Assembly (NCBI GenBank): GCA_026388275.1
Contig: JAPLKB010000009.1
Location: 1-64,000 of the forward strand
Length of the DNA: 64,000 bases
DNA from: Pseudomonadota bacterium
Lineage (GTDB): Bacteria; Desulfobacterota; Syntrophorhabdia; Syntrophorhabdales; Syntrophorhabdaceae
Direction of reading: 5' to 3'
Positions 53,486-61,816 of this stretch are shown here, piece after piece. Within the stretch, counting starts at the first letter, position 1; every line of letters begins with the position of its first letter. The translations under genes were made by a program, and so were the position numbers. The notes beneath the pieces are model-generated. The model was not told where the DNA came from. It searched no databases and saw only the letters and a list, made by a program, of their open reading frames with translations.

Positions 53486-54900
53486 ATGAAGAAAAGACAG
53501 AAAAAACATCAAAAATAGATCTAAACCGGAACGATATGCCAAGGCAGTCTCCTGAAATCAGGCGTCATAATTTCAATGAGGTGGCGTTGGGCTATACAGA
53601 GGAACTTGCAGTTAAAGAGGCAAAGCGCTGCCTGCAATGTAAGAAACCGAGATGCAAAACAGGCTGTCCTGTAGAAATCGATATCCCTGATTTCATCTCC
53701 TTTATTGTAAAAGGAGATTTTGCGTCCGGGATAAAGAAATTAAAGGAAAAAAATTGTCTCCCTGCAGTGTGCGGAAGGGTGTGCCCCCAGGAGAGCCAGT
53801 GCGAATCACAGTGTATACTGGTCAATAAAAAAGGTGAAATCGCTATAGGAAGACTGGAAAGGTTCCTTGCAGATTGGGAGGCCAAACAGGGTGTTGTGGA
53901 TATACCGCCCAAGGCAAAGCCTACCGGTAAAAAAGTAGCTATAGTCGGTTCCGGCCCGGCAGGGATCACAGTGGCAGGCGACCTTATACTCCTTGGCCAC
54001 GAAGTGACAATATTCGAGGCGCTCCATAAGGCTGGAGGGGTATTGACATACGGAATCCCCGAATTCCGTCTCCCTAAAGCAATTGTTGCCAGAGAAGTTG
54101 ACTACGTTAGAAAGCTTGGCGCAAAGGTCTTCACAGACTATGTTGTGGGAAAAACACGCTCTATAGATGAATTACTGAAAGAATTCGATGCTGTTTTTGT
54201 GGGAACAGGCGCAGGGCTCCCCTGGTTTATGGATATCCCGGGAGAAAATTTAAACGGAGTTTATTCGGCAAACGAATACCTTACCCGTATGAATCTCATG
54301 CAGGGATACCGTTACCCTATGTCTTCTACGCCTGTAAAAAAACATTTAAAGATAGCAGTTGTCGGCGGCGGGAACGTTGCCATGGATTCTGCAAGGACAG
54401 CACTCCGTATGGGGGCTGCTGAATCCAGGATCATTTACAGGCGCTCTCATGCAGAGCTGCCTGCACGGCTGGAAGAGAGTGAAAATGCCGAGGAGGAAGG
54501 AGTTATCTTTAACGTGCTGACCCTACCTGTCCGATATATCGGGGATGAGAACGGCTGGCTGAAAGAGATCGAATGTCTGCGAATGGAACTTGGTGAACCG
54601 GATGCCTCAGGGAGAAGAGCCCCTATAGAGATACCTAACTCAAACTTCCGTATGCAGATGGATGCTGTAGTCTGTGCTATCGGCAACAGCCCTAACCCGC
54701 TGGTGCCGTCAACTACTCCGGGGCTTGAAACAACACGTCGCGGGACGCTCGTTGCCGATCCTGAGACAGGAAAGACAACAAAAGATCGTGTCTGGGCAGG
54801 AGGGGATATTGTAACCGGCGCTGCAACGGTTATTCTCGCTATGGGTGCGGGACGAAAAGCGGCGCGCTCAATGCATCAATACCTGACGGCAGGAAAATAA
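53473..54900 (+). CDS. NfnB/GltD-like NADPH-dependent oxidoreductase subunit
   Basis: 475 residues of the glutamate-synthase small-chain fold: two [4Fe-4S] motifs (RCLQCKKPRCKTGCPVEIDI; CGRVCPQESQCESQC), FAD site VGSGPAGITVAGDL and NADPH site VVGGGNVAMDSAR, ending in GGDIVTGAATVILAMGAGR. With the preceding gene it gives an NfnAB pair (NADH-dependent reduced ferredoxin:NADP+ oxidoreductase). GTG 53473 has AAGGGGGG close by; ATG 53482 is an alternative start. No glutamate synthase large subunit is nearby, supporting the Nfn role. Confidence 0.92.
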   Translation: MPSMNEEKTEKTSKIDLNRNDMPRQSPEIRRHNFNEVALGYTEELAVKEAKRCLQCKKPRCKTGCPVEIDIPDFISFIVKGDFASGIKKLKEKNCLPAVCGRVCPQESQCESQCILVNKKGEIAIGRLERFLADWEAKQGVVDIPPKAKPTGKKVAIVGSGPAGITVAGDLILLGHEVTIFEALHKAGGVLTYGIPEFRLPKAIVAREVDYVRKLGAKVFTDYVVGKTRSIDELLKEFDAVFVGTGAGLPWFMDIPGENLNGVYSANEYLTRMNLMQGYRYPMSSTPVKKHLKIAVVGGGNVAMDSARTALRMGAAESRIIYRRSHAELPARLEESENAEEEGVIFNVLTLPVRYIGDENGWLKEIECLRMELGEPDASGRRAPIEIPNSNFRMQMDAVVCAIGNSPNPLVPSTTPGLETTRRGTLVADPETGKTTKDRVWAGGDIVTGAATVILAMGAGRKAARSMHQYLTAGK

Positions 54901-54946
54901 AAATTACCCCGCCTGAAAAACATCCTGTTTGAGGGCGGGGTAATTT
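54901..54946. terminator. Bidirectional terminator between the Nfn operon and cyclophilin gene
   Basis: AAATTACCCCGCC (54901-54913) pairs perfectly with GGCGGGGTAATTT (54934-54946). It lies directly after the NfnB stop and 12 bases from the convergent cyclophilin stop; A/T-rich ends on both sides serve both directions. Confidence 0.85.
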
Positions 54947-54957
54947 AATATCTATAA

Positions 54958-55587
54958 CTATTTCCCTTTAATTTGAAGTGATTTATTCCAGTCATCAAGC
55001 TGGTCTTTATATTTTTCTGCAAGGCCGCTGTAATCGCCGTCTATAGTAATGGAAACAATCCTGTCTCCGCCGACGATGCTGTTCACGACCTTCTGGTCTT
55101 CTTCGCTTACGACCTGCCCGAAAATGGTGTGTTTATCATCCAGCCAGGGTGTGGCTACATGAGTAATAAAGAACTGGCTTCCGTTTGTACCGGGGCCTGC
55201 ATTCGCCATGGAAAGTTTACCCGGTTTGTCGTGCCTCAAATCTTTTGAAAATTCATCCTTAAAACGATATCCAGGCCCGCCTGTGCCGGTGCCTGTTGGA
55301 CACCCTCCCTGGATCATAAAATCCGGTATTACCCTGTGGAAAGTAAGACCGTCATAAAAACCCCTTTTGGACAAATTTACAAAGCTGAGAATCGTTAAGG
55401 GAGCTTTGTCCGGGAAAAGTGTCAGCCTGATATTGCCTTTTGCCGTGTTAATTGTTGCTGTTAACTGAGAATCATCCATTTTCTTATCACCTTTCGTTAA
55501 ATTTTTTTCAGCAGCGTTTGCGCTCGCATTAAAGAGGAAAAATCCGATCAATAATATTGAACTTAAAACAAATATTTTTCTACCCAA
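54958..55587 (-). CDS. Exported peptidyl-prolyl cis-trans isomerase (cyclophilin)
   Basis: About 209 residues. Cyclophilin core with [42 protein letters not shown] and [11 protein letters not shown]. The frame is open to 55803, but TTG 55587, preceded by AGAGGA, gives a clean signal peptide ([20 protein letters not shown] ending SANA), and a good promoter lies between 55641 and 55670, downstream of all in-frame ATGs. The mature enzyme should be periplasmic. Confidence 0.9.
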   Translation of the reverse strand: MGRKIFVLSSILLIGFFLFNASANAAEKNLTKGDKKMDDSQLTATINTAKGNIRLTLFPDKAPLTILSFVNLSKRGFYDGLTFHRVIPDFMIQGGCPTGTGTGGPGYRFKDEFSKDLRHDKPGKLSMANAGPGTNGSQFFITHVATPWLDDKHTIFGQVVSEEDQKVVNSIVGGDRIVSITIDGDYSGLAEKYKDQLDDWNKSLQIKGK

Positions 55588-55640
55588 TTTAATCCTCTTG
55601 AATATTTTACCTCTGAAGCAGGAAAAAATTATGTGAAGCA

Positions 55641-55670
55641 AATATAACATCATCAGCAAACAAGGGTCAA
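55641..55670 (-). promoter_or_regulatory. Promoter of the cyclophilin gene
   Basis: TTGACC (55670-55665), 18-base spacer, TATATT (55646-55641) on the minus strand; transcription would start near 55635, about 48 bases before TTG 55587. Confidence 0.6.
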
Positions 55671-55774
55671 GGTTTGCTTTATGTTCAGCGGCAGGGATTA
55701 CAGTTTGAAGCGGGGAGATTTTGAATCCTTTGAACTTACTGAAAAATGAATATTGAAGTCTGTAAGAAATGTTT

Positions 55775-55990
55775 CTACGAGGCCATGAGCGCAATGTCTT
55801 CAAGCGTTACTTTCTTGAAAACATCTTTACTGCCGAACCTTTTTATTGCATCAAGTATCTCTATACCTGCTATCTTGCCGTCCGGGTCATAATCAACGGC
55901 AATGTCTTCTGCAACATGTTTTGTTGTGACTGTGGTCTCAATAAAACGAATATATAGTGCATCCACTTTCGAATCATAAGAAATTCTCAT
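55775..55990 (-). CDS. DUF2283 protein
   Basis: 71 residues, [16 protein letters not shown]...[20 protein letters not shown], the whole of the DUF2283 domain. Such genes commonly follow a DUF4258 gene in a toxin-antitoxin-like pair; here only the tail of that partner remains upstream. GGGAGG before ATG 55990. Confidence 0.85.
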   Translation of the reverse strand: MRISYDSKVDALYIRFIETTVTTKHVAEDIAVDYDPDGKIAGIEILDAIKRFGSKDVFKKVTLEDIALMAS

Positions 55991-56004
55991 GACATTCCCT
56001 CCCG

Positions 56005-56090
56005 TCAGTAATAATAAGTATATACCGTTATCACAACAATTTCATTCTCTTCTTCAACAAAAACAGGTTTTATCGGTTTTGTTACGGCAG
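56005..56090 (-). pseudogene. C-terminal remnant of a DUF4258 protein
   Basis: The minus strand upstream of the DUF2283 gene reads VTKPIKPVFVEEENEIVVIT then VYTYYY and stop at 56007-56005. The conserved E-x-N-x-I-x-VITVY end is that of DUF4258 proteins. The 5' part is gone and no start codon is in frame nearby. Confidence 0.6.
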
Positions 56091-56228
56091 TGAGGGCACA
56101 GAGTTTACAGACAAATTATATCATTACCGGTTTAACTTTTTGCTTGACCAACTCTTTCCTTGTTCCATAATAAAGAAAGGAGAGTTTATTTATCTGGAGT
56201 TCTACAGTTTTCATCATTTTTTTATTTT

Positions 56229-56402
56229 CTATTTTTTTAGCCAGTATTTGCTTCTCAAAGCCCTGAGCACATGGAGCTCATACACCATCCTATCATTGGG
56301 AAATTCTTTTTTAATCTCCTTTTCTATCTGTTTCATAAGAACGTCCGGTATTCCCATTTCTCCCGCGACCTTCTGATAATCAAAATATTTTAGTGTTTCC
56401 AT
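56229..56402 (-). CDS. Small helical protein next to PIN remnant (57 aa)
   Basis: ATG 56402 with AAGGAGG starts a 57-residue protein: METLKYFDYQKVAGEMGIPD, KQIEKEIKKEFPNDRMVYEL and RSKYWLKK at the end. It lies 9 bases after the PIN-domain fragment on the same strand, the place of a partner in PIN-associated toxin-antitoxin pairs. No family recognised with certainty. Confidence 0.65.
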   Translation of the reverse strand: METLKYFDYQKVAGEMGIPDVLMKQIEKEIKKEFPNDRMVYELHVLRALRSKYWLKK

Positions 56403-56411
56403 TGCCCCTCC

Positions 56412-56654
56412 TTATAATTCCTGGGGAGAAATAATCTCTATTACTCCAAATCCTGCCAAAGCGTTTATTGAGTTTACCATTCGTCTTGTCTTCACTTTTA
56501 CCAGATGTGTAAAATTCCAGGATACGAGATATGGTACTTTCAGAGAGGCTTGTAGCTTTTCCCAGTCGATTTTATTCTCCGTGAATGCTTCGGGGATAAT
56601 TTCCCTAAGTCTATTAATTTTTTCTTCGGTTATATTCAAGGATTTCCCGTCCAT
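56412..56654 (-). CDS. Chimeric ORF: type III methyltransferase N-terminus joined to a PIN-domain C-terminus
   Basis: 80 residues. The first ~38 (MDGKSLNITEEKINRLREII, then PEAFTENKIDWEKLQASL) look like the start of a type III restriction Mod methyltransferase. The rest (PYLVSWNFTHLVKVKTRRMV; ALAGFGVIEIISPQEL) is the C-terminal third of a VapC-like PIN ribonuclease. Neither half carries catalytic motifs, so it is a fused remnant though still an open frame. A similar AGGATAAT-TAAAAAT motif occurs twice upstream (about 56664-56710). Confidence 0.65.
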   Translation of the reverse strand: MDGKSLNITEEKINRLREIIPEAFTENKIDWEKLQASLKVPYLVSWNFTHLVKVKTRRMVNSINALAGFGVIEIISPQEL

Positions 56655-56824
56655 TTTTAAATTATCCTATTTTCTTGTAACTTTCCTCTATTTTTATATT
56701 ATCCTCGCAAAATGCCAATAACATTACATAAAACCATTGCTGCAATGCTAAATGCTAAATGTTTCCCATTCACAGCAAAGAGATAACCTTGGGAAACAAG
56801 GGGCGTTCCATCCGTACGGTTTAA

Positions 56825-57085
56825 TCACGGCAGCGGAGAGACAATTACGTCCTGAATTTTAGAAACAAGTTTTAATAGTGATATCGTACGGAACAAGGTA
56901 GGATAAGACTTTACGGAGATTTGTATTACGGTGTCCACTGTGGACACCACCGTGTCCGATAAGGTTTCAGGTTTCCGGTTATACTTTACTAAATCACTCA
57001 TCACCCCATCCAAATTGTACCCTTTATCAGGATGTTTTGCCTGAATATATGCAAGTATGCCTTTGGCCTGATCTATGGGATTCAA
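56825..57085 (-). CDS. Hypothetical small protein (86 aa)
   Basis: 86 residues from a TTG start with GAGG nearby (NPIDQAKGILAYIQAKHPDK; TLSDTVVSTVDTVIQISVKS). No family recognised. It contains the DNA palindrome GGTGTCCA-CTG-TGGACACC (56937-56955). It may be a real orphan or a remnant in this accessory patch. Confidence 0.45.
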   Translation of the reverse strand: MNPIDQAKGILAYIQAKHPDKGYNLDGVMSDLVKYNRKPETLSDTVVSTVDTVIQISVKSYPTLFRTISLLKLVSKIQDVIVSPLP

Positions 57086-57116
57086 GTCCTCGCAATGACT
57101 TTTAATATTTCACAAA

Positions 57117-58091
57117 TCAGGGCTCATGTTTCAGATCAGCATAACACTTAAGGCTGAAGAGGGATTCGGTGTTTTTTATTGCTGCAACCACCGCTCTTTC
57201 CATTGCTCTTGCTGCTAAAAAACCTGTAACAGTAAGATCGGCTTCGATGGAGCCGGTTGCCATGGCAAATATTGTGTCGCCATCGAACATGGTATGGGCT
57301 GGCCTCATTGTTCTGGCATACCCGTTTTGGGCCATGGAAGCCAGCTTGGTGGCTTGTGCTTTGGTAAAGGCAGCGTTTGTTGCTATAACGCCGATGGTTG
57401 TATTGCCGCTGAAAAGATCCTTTTTGTCAGAATAAGATTTAATCATGATTTCTTCAGTATCGGCCAGAGTCATCATATTTTCATTAAGAGGACCTGCAAG
57501 CTTTTCTCCTGTCAGGGGATCAATGACATCACCCAGACAGTTCACGGCAACAAGGGCACCTATTTTCAAATCTCCTGCCTGAAGGGCATAACTCCCCAGG
57601 CCACTCTTCATCGCATGTTCCATGCCCAGAATTTTACCCACCGTAGCCCCTGTGCCGGCACCAGTATTCCCCTGTCCAGCACCCCTGTTGCCGGCATTTA
57701 CACAAGCTTGGTACCCCATCTTTTTGTCGGGTCTGATTCTGCAGTCGCCGATTGTGAGGTCAAAGAGCGCAGCAGCGCAAACAATGGGAACCTTAGTTAC
57801 ATGGACATCAAAACCGATGCCTCTTTCCTCAAGGTACTGCATGACTCCGGCAGCAGCATCCAGCCCGAAGGCACTGCCTCCGGCCAGCATAACAGCATGA
57901 ATCTTTTGCACCAGATTGACAGGATTTAACAAATCGGTTTCTCTGGTTCCGGGAGCGCCGCCTCTTACGTCCACCCCTGTTGTAGCACCTTGCTCGCTTA
58001 TAATGACGGTGACGCCGGTTGCGGCTTCCAGGTCACTCGCGTGACCGACCATAATGCCTTCTATTTCATTGAAGCCTATTTCTTTTATCAT
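57117..58091 (-). CDS. P1-family (S58) peptidase
   Basis: 324 residues of the DmpA/L-aminopeptidase-type autoprocessing family: GIMVGHASDLEAATGVTVII, DVRGGAPGTRETDLL, AVMLAGGSAFGLDAAAGVM and GNTGAGTGATVGK (with the processing-site region). Members cleave themselves into two chains that form an Ntn-like aminopeptidase or lactamase. The substrate is unknown. Confidence 0.92.
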   Translation of the reverse strand: MIKEIGFNEIEGIMVGHASDLEAATGVTVIISEQGATTGVDVRGGAPGTRETDLLNPVNLVQKIHAVMLAGGSAFGLDAAAGVMQYLEERGIGFDVHVTKVPIVCAAALFDLTIGDCRIRPDKKMGYQACVNAGNRGAGQGNTGAGTGATVGKILGMEHAMKSGLGSYALQAGDLKIGALVAVNCLGDVIDPLTGEKLAGPLNENMMTLADTEEIMIKSYSDKKDLFSGNTTIGVIATNAAFTKAQATKLASMAQNGYARTMRPAHTMFDGDTIFAMATGSIEADLTVTGFLAARAMERAVVAAIKNTESLFSLKCYADLKHEP

Positions 58092-58272
58092 TACACACCC
58101 CCTTTTTGATAATACTGGTTTTTTAGACGGTCAACGGCATGATTGGAATGTCAATCTGCGGTGCTCTGCTTCGCCTTGCGATCCTCCATCGTACATTCAG
58201 TACGATTACGGCCTGCAAGCCTCACAGCCCATCCACATCTTAGACATCCCTGCCATGCCGTTGCCCATCCAA

Positions 58273-58306
58273 GCCGGATTATCATCTAAGCTGATGGTAA
58301 TCCGGC
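58273..58306. repeat. Palindrome in the 58.1-58.4 kb gap
   Basis: GCCGGATTATCATC (58273-58286) pairs with GATGGTAATCCGGC (58293-58306) with one G-T pair. The gap 58092-58452 also holds ATCGTAC/GTACGAT near 58187-58207 and TTAGTGTC/GACACTAA (58405-58439), but no gene I can recognise. Confidence 0.6.
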
Positions 58307-58452
58307 GGAACTGAATAAAGCCTTCTTCATTTCCCATACTTCGCTCTCCCTCCCGTACGGTCTTTCAAGAGTGCAGAAAAAGCTTTCCTTTGCGGAAACC
58401 AATCTTAGTGTCTGTCAGGGGTTTCCAGATGGACACTAAAATATTAATCTAA

Positions 58453-59742
58453 TTAATCCTTTTTCAGCAGGGTAATTTCTTCCCGAAGCCACCAAAGCAG
58501 TACCAGTCCAGGAAGGGCAGTAAGGGTCGTTAGGAAGAAAAAGATTGCCCAGCCGGTGTATTCCACTACATAGCCTGCCGAAGGCGAAATGAAGATCCTT
58601 CCGATAGCGGCAATGGATGAAAGCAGTGCAAACTGTGTTGCACTAAAGCGCTTGTTGCACAAAGCCATTATAAGCGCTACAAAGGCTGTGGAGCCCATGC
58701 CGCCTGACAGGTTTTCAAAAGCTATGGCGAAAATCATCATGAAATAGTTTTTTCCTGTCCAGGCAAGGACCATGAAGGAAAGATTGGATACCATCTGGAG
58801 CAGGCCGAACGACATAAGCGCGCGATATAGCCCAAGCTTTATCATAAGGGTGCCACCGAAAAGAGCTCCGACGATTGTGGCAATAAGCCCCATGCCTTTG
58901 TTGATCGTGCCGACCTCGGTTGGAGTAAAACCGACGCCTCTCAGCAAAAAGGCGGTTGTCAAGGTGCCCGCATAGGCATCCCCAAGTTTGTAGAGGATAA
59001 TCAGCAGCATAAAGACCAAAGCAAGACGACGGGAAAAGAAGTCTTTCAGCGGTCCCCATATTGCCTCTTCAAGGCTTTTGGGTGGGGCTATGTTTGAATC
59101 CGGTTCCTGCCCGGCAAGCGTGCCGAGCATACCGATTATCATCAATCCTGCCATTAGAAGGTATGTATTCTGCCAGCCTATATGTTCGGACAATATTAGA
59201 GCCAGGGCACCGGCAACAAGCATGGCGATACGGTAACCGGTTAAGAAAACAGCAACCCCTACGCCGCGCTCAACGACAGGAAGCACGTCTGTCCTGTATG
59301 CGTCAACGACAATATCCTGAGAAGCAGAGGTAAAAGCAACAAGGAAAGCAAGCGTTGCAAGCATAAGCGGGGCATGACGGGGCGAGATGATACCCATAAT
59401 CCCTATGCCGATCATCAAAATAAGCTGGGTAAGGATTATCCATCCACGCCGCCGTCCCAGCCATGGCGGTACAAACCGGTCCATAAGCGGCGACCACAGG
59501 AATTTTATTGTGTAGGGGATACCTACCAGGGAAAAGATGCCAATGGTGCGCAAATCTGTCCCTGCAATAGTCAGCCACGCCTGCAATGTCCCGCTGGTAA
59601 GCGGCAAGGGAAGCCCTGAGGCAAAACCCAGAAGAACCATTACTGCCATGTGACGGCTGGTAAAAATTTGGAGATAGGGAGAAGGTTTTGGAGATGTTGA
59701 ATGCCGAGTGTTGAATGTTGAATTGTTATCGTTTTCTGCCAT
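58453..59742 (-). CDS. AmpG-like major facilitator permease
   Basis: 429 residues with about 12 membrane helices. AmpG signatures: GFASGLPLPLTSGTLQAWL, GIPYTIKFLWSPLMDRFVPP with GRRRGWI, and SQDIVVDAYRTDVL. AmpG imports muropeptides for cell-wall recycling. The first ~20 residues (NSTFNTRHSTSPKPSP) are not part of the fold. The frame is intact. Confidence 0.9.
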   Translation of the reverse strand: MAENDNNSTFNTRHSTSPKPSPYLQIFTSRHMAVMVLLGFASGLPLPLTSGTLQAWLTIAGTDLRTIGIFSLVGIPYTIKFLWSPLMDRFVPPWLGRRRGWIILTQLILMIGIGIMGIISPRHAPLMLATLAFLVAFTSASQDIVVDAYRTDVLPVVERGVGVAVFLTGYRIAMLVAGALALILSEHIGWQNTYLLMAGLMIIGMLGTLAGQEPDSNIAPPKSLEEAIWGPLKDFFSRRLALVFMLLIILYKLGDAYAGTLTTAFLLRGVGFTPTEVGTINKGMGLIATIVGALFGGTLMIKLGLYRALMSFGLLQMVSNLSFMVLAWTGKNYFMMIFAIAFENLSGGMGSTAFVALIMALCNKRFSATQFALLSSIAAIGRIFISPSAGYVVEYTGWAIFFFLTTLTALPGLVLLWWLREEITLLKKD

Positions 59743-59819
59743 TTGTCCTGAAAAAGTCCTTTGTGTACTGACCCGGGATTCTTAATGCTTCATTCAATGC
59801 CGGCTGTGTCATGCAGTTA

Positions 59820-61289
59820 TTAAAAACTGAATCCTTTTACCCGGAACAGCCTGAGACATATCTCAACCACCTCATAATCATAGAGAATGTCCTTGTTCTT
59901 TTCTATCTCCTCAAGAGCTTCTTCAATCACACTGGCAGATCTGTACGAACGATGCGATATGATAGTTTCCAATGCATCGGCAACAGCAAGGATACGGGCC
60001 TCAATGAGTATCTGATTACCCATGAGTCCTTTCGGATAACCGGTGCCGTTTATCCGTTCATGGTGCTGAATTACTATTTCTGCTACAGGATGAGGCAGCC
60101 CGACATTTTTTAAAATATCGTAACCTGCTTGAGCATGCGTCTTAATGATTTCTATTTCCTTGTCATTAAGCTTGCCCGGTTTATTCAATATCTCGGCAGG
60201 TATAGATATCTTTCCGATGTCATGGGTAGAACCGGCAATGCGAATATTTTCGACCATATCTTTCGGCAGACCCATTTCCTGAGCTAAGGTACGTGAGAGG
60301 CTTGATACCCTCCTCTGGTGTCCTGCCGTATAGGGGTCTCTGATCTCAACAGCCAAAGATATTATATTGATTGTGCTCGCGAGGGTTCTCCTCAGTCTGT
60401 CCGTGTTCTGTTTAAAAGAATCTTCCGCAAGTTTATAACGTGTAATATCCTCTATTATGCCATCATGACGGATTATCCTGCCTTCTTCATTCTTAATAGT
60501 GCGGACATTCATTGAAACCCAGGATATATCCCCGTCCTTTTTGTAAAACTGTGTCTCAAAGCCTTTAACAACACCTTTTTCTTTAAGAAGATGTGTATAT
60601 TCTTCCAGATTTTCATCGTCAACAAAAAGTTGCCGATCCATATCGGCAATGGTTGTTATCATTTCTTCAGGTGTCGCAAATCCGCATATGCGGGCCATTG
60701 CAGGGTTAACGCTGATTAAACTACCTTCAGGAGCGCTTTGGAAGATTCCTTCCAGAGCATTCTCAAAAAATGAACGATATTTGTTTTCGTTTTTGCTAAG
60801 GATATCTTCTGTCTGTAAGTGAAGGGAGTTTCTATATTCTAAAGCTTCAGCCATTTCATTAAATGTCTTGAACGCCTGGCTCAGTTCATCTTTCATTTGA
60901 TCTTCGACGATACGCGCCGCAAGATCACCTTCCTTCACCTTCTTGCAGGCATCAAGGAGTTTGTCCAGCCTGCCTGTATTAATAATATTGCCTGCGCAAC
61001 ATATCAGAAAAACTTTAATAAACAAGTTTGTTCCGGCAGGCGTGTTTTGATTTTCTGCTTGAGGTAAACCTGCCTGTATTACAACGGATTGTCGGCTCAT
61101 ATCCTGTAAGTATTGCTGTTCGCACAACATGGCCTGTGAAAACTTTAGAATGTTGTCCCTTGTATTTGTCCTTTCATGCTTGTTTCGGTCCAATCCGAAA
61201 CAGATAATAATTACAAAGGCAGAAAGAAAGGTTATTATTGCCGGAAAAAGTAATTTGATCCGGATAGACCTGAAAAATGCGTATCTCAT
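59820..61289 (-). CDS. Membrane HAMP-PAS-HD-GYP protein, predicted c-di-GMP phosphodiesterase
   Basis: About 489 residues. Two membrane helices (about 12-32 and 88-106), HAMP-like linker, PAS domain (about 175-290; GIFQSAPEGSLISVNPAM), and HD-GYP (310-490) with STHDIGKISIPAEIL and HHERINGTGYPKG. AGGAGG is 6 bases before ATG 61289, preferred to the in-frame GTG at 61295. Second HD-GYP protein in the window. Active-site motifs are intact. Confidence 0.92.
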   Translation of the reverse strand: MRYAFFRSIRIKLLFPAIITFLSAFVIIICFGLDRNKHERTNTRDNILKFSQAMLCEQQYLQDMSRQSVVIQAGLPQAENQNTPAGTNLFIKVFLICCAGNIINTGRLDKLLDACKKVKEGDLAARIVEDQMKDELSQAFKTFNEMAEALEYRNSLHLQTEDILSKNENKYRSFFENALEGIFQSAPEGSLISVNPAMARICGFATPEEMITTIADMDRQLFVDDENLEEYTHLLKEKGVVKGFETQFYKKDGDISWVSMNVRTIKNEEGRIIRHDGIIEDITRYKLAEDSFKQNTDRLRRTLASTINIISLAVEIRDPYTAGHQRRVSSLSRTLAQEMGLPKDMVENIRIAGSTHDIGKISIPAEILNKPGKLNDKEIEIIKTHAQAGYDILKNVGLPHPVAEIVIQHHERINGTGYPKGLMGNQILIEARILAVADALETIISHRSYRSASVIEEALEEIEKNKDILYDYEVVEICLRLFRVKGFSF

Positions 61290-61396
61290 TTGCACCCTCC
61301 TGAAGAAGGAAACTTACATCTAAGAATAGCTGCAAAGGTGTGTCGGAAGTATGTTGGTTCACCATTACAAACTTCGGTACACTAAACTTGTGCATA

Positions 61397-61425
61397 CATT
61401 TACATATTTAATTGCTGTGTGTCAA
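61397..61425 (-). promoter_or_regulatory. Promoter of the HAMP-PAS-HD-GYP gene
   Basis: TTGACA (61425-61420), 17-base spacer, TAAATG (61402-61397) on the minus strand. The remaining sequence to 61740 is non-coding with one inverted repeat CAGTTCC/GGAACTG (61592-61617). Confidence 0.55.
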
Positions 61426-61759
61426 CATCCTCCTTCTTTTTGAAATTAAATTCCGCCCAAAGTCGGAAAAAGCCGGAAGCAGGCGACCCGGAGTAAGGCG
61501 CATTATATTGATATGCTTTATATTGCAGTTTTTTACCAAATTTCCCCTATTGAGCAGCTACTAAAAAATGTTCGAAATCACAAATCACACACAGTTCCAT
61601 GCAGCATACAGGAACTGCACAGCCCTTTCTGCCAAGGAGTGGATAATAAATATAAATTTTTTAACATCATGATAATACATGGTTATTTCAGTCATTAACC
61701 AATTAAAAAAGCAAAGTGTTGATTGTAAATATATTTGATTTATTTTGCATACAAATTAC

Positions 61760-61806
61760 TTGACAATATTTAAAACAATAATATATATATTGTATACAGT
61801 ATACAA
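61760..61806 (+). promoter_or_regulatory. Promoter and GntR-type operator of the CoA-transferase operon
   Basis: TTGACA at 61760-61765 and TATATA at about 61782-61789 form the promoter. Directly after the -10 box lies the perfect palindrome TTGTATAC-A-GTATACAA (61790-61806), at the expected transcription start. TTGTATACAA-like palindromes are typical FadR/FCD-subfamily GntR operators, and such a regulator is encoded in the operon. A related TTGCATACAA is at 61746-61755, before the -35 box. Confidence 0.75.
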
Positions 61807-61816
61807 GGGGTAATTT

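Noticed and set aside
53473-54900. Glutamate synthase small subunit role
   Set aside because: No large subunit nearby; pairing with an NfnA-like gene makes the Nfn role more likely.
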